NCBI GenBank assembly: GCA_002420305.1
Contig: DIHT01000021.1
Coordinates: 2,929-14,203, forward strand
Source of the DNA: Akkermansiaceae bacterium UBA5689
Lineage (GTDB): Bacteria; Verrucomicrobiota; Verrucomicrobiia; Verrucomicrobiales; Akkermansiaceae
Direction: 5' to 3'
Length of the DNA stretch: 11,275 nucleotides
Below, one piece after another: positions 4,368-11,275 of the stretch. The position numbers were made by a program, and so were the translations under genes. Under the pieces are notes generated by a model. It did not search any database and was not told the origin of the DNA. It was given only the letters and a program-made list of their open reading frames with translations. The first letter of the stretch is position 1; the number at the start of each line of letters is the position of its first letter.

Positions 4368-7300
4368 ATGTGCCGCTTCCAATCATCTCTCTGGACCATC
4401 CTTCTCCTCGGAACAGCCTGTAACTTGGCGCAGGCAGCAAATGAGCTTCATGTCGCCCCCCCTCCCCTTGGGAACGACTCCAACCCAGGAACCCTCTCCC
4501 AACCCTTCGCAACCATCGCCCACGCGGAGCTCCAGACTCAGGCAGGAGATACCGTAGTCCTTCACGAGGGTGTCTACCGCGAATCTGTCAGGTTTCGGCG
4601 GAGCGGAACTCCGCATGCCCCGATTCGCTACCAGCCCTACCACGCCGGCCAGAACCCAGCCGAGGTCTGTATTTCTGCCTTCACCATCATTGAACCGGGT
4701 ATCAACGGCGCAGGGACCTGGGAACGACACGATGGACCAATTTTCAAAATCCAACTCACCCCGGAGTATGGCCTCGGCCTTGGGAAATCCTGTGTCCTGA
4801 TCGACGGGGCGCCACAGAAGATCGCCCGATGGCCTGATGCTCCCATGGCCTTTGACTTTAATTGGGAAGGCATGGCCTCTCCCCAGCGTGCCACCCACGA
4901 TCCCTCGTCCGCCGGGCCGGAGCCTCCCTACGAGGGCACTTTTTTTACGGCAACCTACGAGGACCCGGCTCTCCCAGACGGCGTACGCAACAGTTGGCAA
5001 GGGGCCCGGATTGATACCAGCCCTGGAGGAGGAGTATTTCGTGATACTGGCATCGTCACTCAGTCCGCTGAGGGTTCCGTGACCTTTCGCTACCGTCCCT
5101 TCCGTAAACCGGGTGCTTACGCTGCCAAAGCAGATCCCTATTTTCTCTGGAACCACCTTAATGCCCTCGATGAAGAGGGAGAATATTTCTTCGATATCGA
5201 AGGAGTCAGTGGTACGGCCTACACGCTCTATCTTATTCCGCCCGGCAATATCTCTCCAGACCAAACCACTGTCGAGATCAAGAGCCGGGAGTATGGATTT
5301 GATATGAATTGGACGAGTCACATCCATTTGAAGCAGCTCAATTTTATTGGAGGAGGAATCGAATGTCCTGTTTCCAGCTCCTTCATCGTAATGGACGACC
5401 TTCATCTTCGCTACTGCGGCTCCGGTCTTGACGCGCTGCAAACCGGACGAGCGGCAATCTGGCTGAAGGGAGACGGGCACAGGCTACTCAATAGCCAGAT
5501 CGAATATTCCTACGGAGGAGGAGCCATCACACTTGGCACAAATACTGAAATCGCGAACAACGTCATTCGAGACTGCATGCTCTACGGAGTGGCCTCTTTT
5601 GATAGCTCCGACATTCACGCCCACCACAATACCATTTTCGGAAATCAGGGGGTAAACATCCACATGTATTCTCCCCGCGGCAGATTCAATTACAACCACT
5701 GCTATCACGCCGGAAAGCGAGTGACGGACTCGGCGAGTATGAACTCGAATTACAACGGGGACTTGCAGGGGATGGAGATTGCCTACAACTGGGTGCATAG
5801 CAATGTAGCGCGATTCAATCTGACTAGAACAGAGGAGAACGGAGCGAGCCGGCCAGTCTGGGGAGGAGGCCGAGGCATCCGGATGGATACCAGTCCCTCT
5901 AATGTCTTCATTCATCACAACCTCATCTGGGGCATCTCCGCACCGAATCTCAGCTTAACCTTATGGGCTCTGGACCCGAACCAGATCAATTACCGGAACT
6001 CCATGCAGCGAGTGTACAACAATACCATCGACGGGCAGATCCATATCGCCAATCGCGGTAGCATCGGCGGCATCGATATTCGCAACAATATCTGTAGCGA
6101 AGTGAGAGAATTTGGTGCGGAAATAGATCCGCACATCGTTCGGAACAACTTTATGACCATCGGGAAATTTGAATCGCGATGGCCCGGCAATACCGCCGAC
6201 AACTCCCTCTTCAAATCGGCAACGACCGGGAATTTTGAACTCCATGGGAACGCTGCTGCCATCGATGGCGGGGAGCACATTTCCGGTATCACCACCAACT
6301 TTGCTGGAGACGCTCCAGACGTAGGAGCCCTCGAGCATGACGGCTCCTTCAACCCTCACTGGAGCGCAGGCGCCCTGCTCCGTCCTAAGGACGCCGAAGC
6401 CCTTCAGTTTTCAGTCCTCATGAAACCAAATAGTGACCGCTATCTGGTTGTTTCGGGAATGCCTGAGGGAAGAATCCCAGCCAGAGGATTCACCATCCGC
6501 CTTGGCCCAGCCGTTCTTCGGGACCATCGCCTGATTTACTCAACCGAAACCCATGACGCCGAGGCATACTTCCAGATCGAAGCAGAGGACCTCTCGGGCC
6601 ATATCCCGGTCGATTTTTCCCTCGATGGAGCGACCTTCCAACGTAACGGCAGTGCAATAGACCTGCAGGGGGCCTCCCTCCAGATCAACAATCTGAACGT
6701 TACTGCCACCACGCCCTCGGGAGGCACACCGCATACGATTACCGGTCGAGGGTTCGGTTCAAACGAGTGGACGATCCCCCTGAAGATGGAAAATACAACC
6801 GGTGAGGACCTGAATCATGCGCCCGTGCCCGTCATCTTCAACAGCAGGGAGCACATCGAGAGAGGCCGAATGAATCCTGATTGCTCCGACCTTCGAATCC
6901 TGCATTGGGAAACTGGAAGAGAACTTAAATACTGGATTGAGTCCGGTAGAAATTCCGAAGCGACTCTCCTCTGGGTAAAATACGGCGACGACTCCCCCCT
7001 GATGAATCGATTCAGCCACCTCGATGAATCCGGCTACTACTTATCATTTGGAGAGTCAGGCAGGGAATCCTCTTCTAACCCTGCCATCGTGTACGACTAC
7101 TTTCCTGAGTTGCTCGACGAAGGTCTGAAAGTGTGGGTCTCAGCAAACCGTCTGGCAGAAACCCACCAGGATGGTGACCCGATAAGCTCGTGGGACAATA
7201 TTGCTTCCCCGAACTCCCTGACTCAGGCGGATCCCTCGGCGACACCCACCCTGAAATTCAATCAACTCAATCAGCTTCCTGCTGCCAACTTCAGTGGCTC

Positions 7301-8351
7301 CGATTACCTGCAAATCAATGGATTTCCTCAGCAGGTATCTGAAGGATTGACGGTCTTTTCTGTCATCAAATCTGACCCCGGCCACGACCCTCAAGGGCGG
7401 CTGATCAGTATTGGAAACGGCGACCGAGAAACGGACAACGTGAGGCAGGGCGGAGAACGCGGGTGGAGGGTATTCGGAGTCAAGAGAGCCTATAGTGATA
7501 ACATTACCGCTATTGGATCGGGTCGGCGGTTCGCGGGCCATTCTCACTACATGACCGCTGACGTCGCGGAACTCCTCGTATTTGCCAATCTGCAGAGTAA
7601 CTCGACGGGAGTGGGAATGGATCGAATCCGTAAATACCTCGAGAGGAAATATGCCATCGGCAATACCTCCCGAGGAATAGTGGAAACTAACCGTCTGCAG
7701 GGACCAACACGATTTTATCTCGGGGGCCGCCTGATCGAATCGGTGACTATTCTGGACGACCAAACCGCTACCTTTATCTCTCCTTCCTTACCTCCCTCTG
7801 GAAATCATGGTGATTTGGTTCCTTCAGATCTGAGCACACTCCCGATTGGGCCCGTTTCTCTGGCTCTTACAGTCGAGAGAAACGGCGAGACGGCTCGTGC
7901 CGGGCAGCCTCTTACTTACTCCCTCCCAGCCTACGACCAATGGGCACGCGACAACCTGCCTCCGAAAAGGCGAGGCAGTCTCGAGGACTCTGATAGAGAC
8001 GGAATCGTCAATCTGCTGGAATTCGCCACCTCTTCCAACGCCTTGGAGCCCACAGTTGGCCCTCTGTTCTCGATTTCATCCCCCGAAGCCGCCGCCCCTT
8101 ACATGGAATTCAATCGGAATACCAACGCTACAGACGTTCTCCTGTCCGTTGAGTATTCTTCGAATCTCCGCGATTGGACCACCGTTCCTCAGCATAGCCC
8201 GGACTTGTCCGTGATTCCTCTATCTCCTCCTAATGACAGTGGCTTGCTAAAGATGCGATACTCCCCGAGCGCTCGCTATCCAGAAATTTACTACCGACTG
8301 CGGGCGACGAAAATTCCCATTGCAGATCCCCCGCTTCGGGATGCAAATTAG
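4368..8351 (+). CDS. Secreted right-handed beta-helix protein with DUF2341 and LamG-like domains
   Basis: A 1327-residue exported protein. A signal peptide ends at about residue 23 (LAQA/ANE). The region 27-70 (GNDSNPGTLSQPFATIAHA ... DTVVLHEGVYRE) is the DUF1565-type entry to a right-handed parallel beta-helix, with many Asn-rich rungs between about 320 and 600 (e.g. ANNVIRDC, HHNTIFGN, IHHNLIWG, YNNTIDG, IRNNICSE) and the closing DAPDVGALEH (648-657). Next come a DUF2341 domain (about 797-895; WTIPLKMENTTGEDL, DLRILHWETGRELKYWIE, LLWVKYGDD), a LamG-like fold (about 915-1095; SSWDN, PAANFSGSDYL, AELLVFANL), an IPT/TIG-like segment (about 1105-1185), a DSDRDGIVNLLEFA calcium-loop-like motif (1207-1220) and a C-terminal beta domain ending YYRLRAT (1308-1314). 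It may be a polysaccharide lyase, epimerase or binding protein; no catalytic residues can be assigned. The sulfatase gene follows 6 bp later. Confidence 0.88.
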   Translation: MCRFQSSLWTILLLGTACNLAQAANELHVAPPPLGNDSNPGTLSQPFATIAHAELQTQAGDTVVLHEGVYRESVRFRRSGTPHAPIRYQPYHAGQNPAEVCISAFTIIEPGINGAGTWERHDGPIFKIQLTPEYGLGLGKSCVLIDGAPQKIARWPDAPMAFDFNWEGMASPQRATHDPSSAGPEPPYEGTFFTATYEDPALPDGVRNSWQGARIDTSPGGGVFRDTGIVTQSAEGSVTFRYRPFRKPGAYAAKADPYFLWNHLNALDEEGEYFFDIEGVSGTAYTLYLIPPGNISPDQTTVEIKSREYGFDMNWTSHIHLKQLNFIGGGIECPVSSSFIVMDDLHLRYCGSGLDALQTGRAAIWLKGDGHRLLNSQIEYSYGGGAITLGTNTEIANNVIRDCMLYGVASFDSSDIHAHHNTIFGNQGVNIHMYSPRGRFNYNHCYHAGKRVTDSASMNSNYNGDLQGMEIAYNWVHSNVARFNLTRTEENGASRPVWGGGRGIRMDTSPSNVFIHHNLIWGISAPNLSLTLWALDPNQINYRNSMQRVYNNTIDGQIHIANRGSIGGIDIRNNICSEVREFGAEIDPHIVRNNFMTIGKFESRWPGNTADNSLFKSATTGNFELHGNAAAIDGGEHISGITTNFAGDAPDVGALEHDGSFNPHWSAGALLRPKDAEALQFSVLMKPNSDRYLVVSGMPEGRIPARGFTIRLGPAVLRDHRLIYSTETHDAEAYFQIEAEDLSGHIPVDFSLDGATFQRNGSAIDLQGASLQINNLNVTATTPSGGTPHTITGRGFGSNEWTIPLKMENTTGEDLNHAPVPVIFNSREHIERGRMNPDCSDLRILHWETGRELKYWIESGRNSEATLLWVKYGDDSPLMNRFSHLDESGYYLSFGESGRESSSNPAIVYDYFPELLDEGLKVWVSANRLAETHQDGDPISSWDNIASPNSLTQADPSATPTLKFNQLNQLPAANFSGSDYLQINGFPQQVSEGLTVFSVIKSDPGHDPQGRLISIGNGDRETDNVRQGGERGWRVFGVKRAYSDNITAIGSGRRFAGHSHYMTADVAELLVFANLQSNSTGVGMDRIRKYLERKYAIGNTSRGIVETNRLQGPTRFYLGGRLIESVTILDDQTATFISPSLPPSGNHGDLVPSDLSTLPIGPVSLALTVERNGETARAGQPLTYSLPAYDQWARDNLPPKRRGSLEDSDRDGIVNLLEFATSSNALEPTVGPLFSISSPEAAAPYMEFNRNTNATDVLLSVEYSSNLRDWTTVPQHSPDLSVIPLSPPNDSGLLKMRYSPSARYPEIYYRLRATKIPIADPPLRDAN

Positions 8352-8354
8352 GAG
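8350..8354 (+). promoter_or_regulatory. Ribosome binding site overlapping the beta-helix stop codon
   Basis: AGGAG begins within the TAG stop of the beta-helix gene and lies only 3 nt before the sulfatase ATG at 8358. The overlap suggests translational coupling. The short spacing leaves open the in-frame ATG at 8373 (18 nt away) as the true start. Confidence 0.5.
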
Positions 8355-8357
8355 CTG

Positions 8358-10169
8358 ATGACCAGTTCCGGAATGAGGAGTCGCCGCATCCAAACTCTTC
8401 TCGGGGTGGGCTTTCTTCTAAGCCCTCTATCAGCCCTCGCTGAAGAACCCTACAATGTCCTGCTTATCATTGCGGATGATTTGAATAGTCGCATCGCGCC
8501 GTTGGGAGACCCACAGGCGATCACCCCTCACCTGACCAGACTGGCTCAGCGCTCGGTGACTTACCGGAATTGTTTGAGCCAATACCCGTTCTGTGCCCCT
8601 TCCAGAGGATCCTTCCTTACCGGCCTACACCCATGGAACCTGGGCATCCACGCCGCCGGTGGCAACCAGGCCAACGGAGAAAATATTGTGCCAGGGCGAA
8701 TGCGGATGTCCCAATTCTTCCAATCACAAGGCCATTGGACTGGCAGTTACGGTAAAGTTGAACACTACGAACGTGCCGAACGATGGGATGAGCTCATTCC
8801 ACGCGCTCTCGCCATAGATGGCATCCTCCAATCAGTTCAGGATTTCAGCGCCCACAAGGGTATCAGCGGTAACACCAACTTCCTGATTTATGAGAACGGG
8901 CAGCCAGAAAATTTTATGGACGGGCTGACAGCCACCAACGCCCTTACCGCCATGGAAAAATGCCTGGCCAGGGACCAGAGATTCTTTGTCGCGGCGGGTT
9001 TCTATATGCCGCACACCCCTTGGATTGTGCCCGCCAGCATTGCAGATCTCCATGATCCAGCGAACTTCGTTCTACCGGAATCCCCTCCGGGCTCCTACGA
9101 CAACGCTTACTGGCCACCTTACGCCTATACCTACGGCAAAGCGAGTGACACCAGACCGTATCTTACGGACGACGAACTCCGCTCCCTGTTTCACGCCTAC
9201 TACAGTGCAGTCACATTGATGGATTATAACCTGGGGCGCCTGCTTGATTTTGCGGATTCACATAATCTTTGGGAGAACACGGTAATTGCTTTCATCAGCG
9301 ATAACGGATTTAGCCTGATGGAGCATCAACACCTCTACTCGAAAAGGAACTACTCCCGTGAATCCATCCACGTCCCGATGATGATTCACCATCCGGGAAT
9401 GACGTCCGAAGGCCGCTTCTGCGATCGCCAGGTAGGACTGGTTGACCTTATGCCAACCCTCATCGAGCTAGCCGGAATTGAGCCTTACCCGAGGCATCTT
9501 GACGGCCGGTCTCTTGCACCGCTACAGGCTGACCCCGACAGGGAGTGGGAAACGCCTGCACTCTCCTGTCTGACCTACCGAGATAGTTCGAAACCAAGGT
9601 TCCGGATCGGGCAGGTTGGTCCATGGAAGCTGGTCGAAGGGCCTTTCTCTGCCTCTTTGCGGAGGGTCATGAACCATCGTGATGATCCCTTCGAGCATTT
9701 TGGAACATTCCCCAACGGGATCACCCCTCAGGCCCTTAGCTCCCTCGAGACGGCCGTGGCAGAGATTCCCTTCATTGATGACGTGTTTTACGTAGGCAAA
9801 CCGGATCTGGGACAGACTGACAGAGACGGGGATGGATTACCTGATGAGACCGAAATTGACCTTCTCCCTCTTGGTTTTCATCCTTTCGAGGAGAGCAGTA
9901 CAGAATTGAGGCGCCTCGTGAGTAGCACCCTTGAAGTGGACCCAGCTCCCGATGGAATTACCCTCACCTTCCCTGACTTTCGCGTTAACCCCGCGGAGTT
10001 TCGCGCGTGGCATACCTATCCACTCTCTCTCGAGAGATCGTCCGACCTTTCGACATGGGAGAATGTCCCTGAAAATTTCCAGCTAAATTCCTTGGGGGCT
10101 CTCCAGTGGCTGGAAAGGCCAGACCCTGTATCAGGCAAATCGTTCTACCGGCTGCGCATCACTCCCTGA
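8358..10169 (+). CDS. Secreted type I sulfatase with C-terminal calcium-loop and beta domain
   Basis: A 603-residue sulfatase of the formylglycine-dependent alkaline-phosphatase superfamily, resembling the iduronate-2-sulfatase-like (S1_7-type) group. A signal peptide ends at about residue 28 (SALA/EEP). Asp40-Asp41 (IADDLN) bind calcium, Cys79 in CAPSR (79-83) is the residue converted to formylglycine, and GFYMPHTPW (214-222) and ISDNGF (313-318, Asp315/Asn316) complete the usual metal/sulfate site. The catalytic domain ends near 450. A DRDGDGLPDETE segment (488-499) and a beta domain ending FYRLRITP (596-603) follow; these extra about 120 residues are not part of ordinary sulfatases and resemble the end of the beta-helix protein. 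It removes sulfate esters, probably from a polysaccharide, outside the cytoplasm. The substrate is not predictable. The start at 8358 is uncertain by 5 residues (Met6 at 8373). Confidence 0.93.
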   Translation: MTSSGMRSRRIQTLLGVGFLLSPLSALAEEPYNVLLIIADDLNSRIAPLGDPQAITPHLTRLAQRSVTYRNCLSQYPFCAPSRGSFLTGLHPWNLGIHAAGGNQANGENIVPGRMRMSQFFQSQGHWTGSYGKVEHYERAERWDELIPRALAIDGILQSVQDFSAHKGISGNTNFLIYENGQPENFMDGLTATNALTAMEKCLARDQRFFVAAGFYMPHTPWIVPASIADLHDPANFVLPESPPGSYDNAYWPPYAYTYGKASDTRPYLTDDELRSLFHAYYSAVTLMDYNLGRLLDFADSHNLWENTVIAFISDNGFSLMEHQHLYSKRNYSRESIHVPMMIHHPGMTSEGRFCDRQVGLVDLMPTLIELAGIEPYPRHLDGRSLAPLQADPDREWETPALSCLTYRDSSKPRFRIGQVGPWKLVEGPFSASLRRVMNHRDDPFEHFGTFPNGITPQALSSLETAVAEIPFIDDVFYVGKPDLGQTDRDGDGLPDETEIDLLPLGFHPFEESSTELRRLVSSTLEVDPAPDGITLTFPDFRVNPAEFRAWHTYPLSLERSSDLSTWENVPENFQLNSLGALQWLERPDPVSGKSFYRLRITP

Positions 10170-10171
10170 CG

Positions 10172-11275
10172 CTAATCCACCCACCGACCAAGCGCTACAG
10201 ACAGGGCCTCGGATTTCTGAACTCGGAACTGCTCTCCACACTCAACCGTGGCCCTCTTCCCCGTCCCGCTCTGGAAATGAAGGAGAACAGGTGTTTCTCC
10301 TGGGTGAGAGGCCAGCACTTCTTCGATTTTTCTGAGGTCTTCGACTCGGCTGCGCGAAACCCACAGTGAGAGCTCCAGTGGACCTCCCCCATTACTCCCG
10401 TTCTGGTTAGAGCGTAGCTTCAACTCCCTGAGCCCACTTCCCATGATTTTCCGACTCTCGGTTCTGTCATCAATCGAGACCTCACCCTTCAAGGCAATGA
10501 CGGCCCCTTCCTCCAAAATACCCGCATCTCGTGCCGGGGTATAGGACTCCCCCCAGCAGAGCACTTCCTGACTCCCCGTAAAATCCTCAATCACGAGTAT
10601 CCCAAATGGCTTCCCCTTTCGGGTAAGCCGTTGATCGATTTTCCTGATCATCCCGGCAAATGGGAAACGGGCACGCCGGTCGCCAATGTCGAGGTCATCG
10701 AGCAAGCCTAACTTGCAGAAGCGGTCTGAATTCAGGAGGCTGCGGTATTTATCCAGCGGATGTCCGGTGACATAGTAACCCAACAATTCCTTCTCTTTCT
10801 CAAGACGCTCATCCTTGGGCCATTCAGGGATTTGCTTTCTCGCCGCAGGCGCAGCCAGCTCCTCGTCAGCAAACAACGCAACTTGGCCACTTTCCCGGTC
10901 ACGTTGGGCAGCACTGGCAGCAGCGGTGACCTCCTCGACCCGGGCATGCATGCCTGCCCTTGTTTCCCCGGTCCAGTCCATCGCCCCCGAGAGCACTAGG
11001 TTCTCAAGGATCCGCTTGTTCACGACCTTGGAATCCTGACGGTTGGTAAAATCATCCATGGTAGGGAAACTCCCGTTCAACTCCCGTTCAGCGATGGCCT
11101 GCGCCATGGCGCCTTCCCCGACGTTCTTAATTGCCGCAAGCCCATATCGGATCGCCATTTTTCCACTGGACAGCTGCTCCGGAGCGAACCGTAACTGGGA
11201 CCGATTCAAGTCCGGCGGCAGGATCTCAATATCCATCCGGTGACACTCCGAGACAAAAACGCCTATCTTGTCAGT
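10172..11275 (-). CDS. dnaE: DNA polymerase III alpha subunit, C-terminal part (5' end off window)
   Basis: 367 codons of dnaE are open at the right edge; the frame continues through 11275 as TDKIGVFVSECHRMDIEILPPDLN, typical of the fingers/C-terminal junction of DnaE. Then come the YGLAAIKNVGEGA segment with the helix-hairpin-helix region, the linker ending KELLGYYVTGHPLDKY, and an OB-fold (FPFAGMIRKIDQRLTRKGKPFGIL, EVLCWGE, GAVIALKGEVSIDD) that binds single-stranded DNA. The C-terminal domain follows, ending GRWVD. The polymerase active-site residues lie outside the window. It is the replicative polymerase subunit and appears intact. It is unrelated to the neighbouring operons and converges on the sulfatase gene with only 2 bp between the stop codons. 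Confidence 0.96.
   Translation of the reverse strand, partial: TDKIGVFVSECHRMDIEILPPDLNRSQLRFAPEQLSSGKMAIRYGLAAIKNVGEGAMAQAIAERELNGSFPTMDDFTNRQDSKVVNKRILENLVLSGAMDWTGETRAGMHARVEEVTAAASAAQRDRESGQVALFADEELAAPAARKQIPEWPKDERLEKEKELLGYYVTGHPLDKYRSLLNSDRFCKLGLLDDLDIGDRRARFPFAGMIRKIDQRLTRKGKPFGILVIEDFTGSQEVLCWGESYTPARDAGILEEGAVIALKGEVSIDDRTESRKIMGSGLRELKLRSNQNGSNGGGPLELSLWVSRSRVEDLRKIEEVLASHPGETPVLLHFQSGTGKRATVECGEQFRVQKSEALSVALGRWVD

Noticed and set aside
4407..4424. Possible lipoprotein signal (Cys at residue 18 after LLLGTA) in the beta-helix protein.
   Set aside because: The residue at -3 from the cysteine is Gly rather than Leu/Val/Ile, while LAQA/ANE just downstream is a good signal peptidase I site.
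4383..5480. A 365-codon open frame on the minus strand inside the beta-helix gene.
   Set aside because: The opposite plus-strand frame has a signal peptide and clear beta-helix domain structure. The minus-strand product resembles no family I know, and long antisense frames are common in GC-rich coding DNA.
7140..7763. A 207-codon minus-strand frame inside the beta-helix gene.
   Set aside because: It is antisense to the LamG-like region. No start context or domain supports it.

Overview
The window looks like a chromosomal segment of a marine or sediment member of the Verrucomicrobiota (Opitutae/Puniceicoccales-like). I infer this from gene content only. The signs are large secreted multi-domain beta-helix and sulfatase proteins ending in the 'SS[DN]LxxW...FYRLR' C-terminus typical of that group, a GbsR-type regulator paired with a NusG paralog, and moderately GC-rich DNA with AT-rich control regions. 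The lineage is not proven.

Left two thirds, minus strand (about 4210 down to 1): one polysaccharide/sulfation gene cluster, read right to left. It begins with a GbsR/MarR-type regulator and a NusG paralog resembling RfaH, 5 bp apart. A 368-bp leader follows, then a GDP-mannose 3,5-epimerase-type enzyme, a WecG/TagA/CpsF glycosyltransferase, a small DUF2061 membrane protein, APS kinase (cysC) and the first 18 codons of sulfate adenylyltransferase subunit 2 (cysD), which runs off the left edge. The leader is the most interesting part. It holds two adjacent inverted repeats of the form GTTCA-N8-TGAAC, and a third perfect copy lies in front of the regulator gene. Further down the leader is a close match (11 of 12 bases) to the enterobacterial ops element, the DNA signal that recruits RfaH, set in a CCAAG/CTTGG hairpin. 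The picture is a two-layer switch: a repressor-like protein acting on the GTTCA sites, and an antiterminator loading at ops to read through the long operon. The operon appears to make a nucleotide sugar, extend a lipid-linked glycan and supply activated sulfate (PAPS), which suggests a sulfated exopolysaccharide (inference).

Right third, plus strand (4368-10169): two secreted proteins in an apparent operon, diverging from the regulator. The first is a 1327-residue right-handed beta-helix protein with DUF2341 and LamG-like domains. The second is a 603-residue type I sulfatase with the CAPSR formylglycine motif. They share a C-terminal module (calcium-loop-like DxDxDG segment plus a beta domain ending YRLR). 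They probably act on a sulfated polysaccharide outside the cytoplasm; the substrate is unknown.

Far right, minus strand: the C-terminal 367 residues of DNA polymerase III alpha (dnaE), a housekeeping gene, converging on the sulfatase gene with only 2 bp between stop codons.
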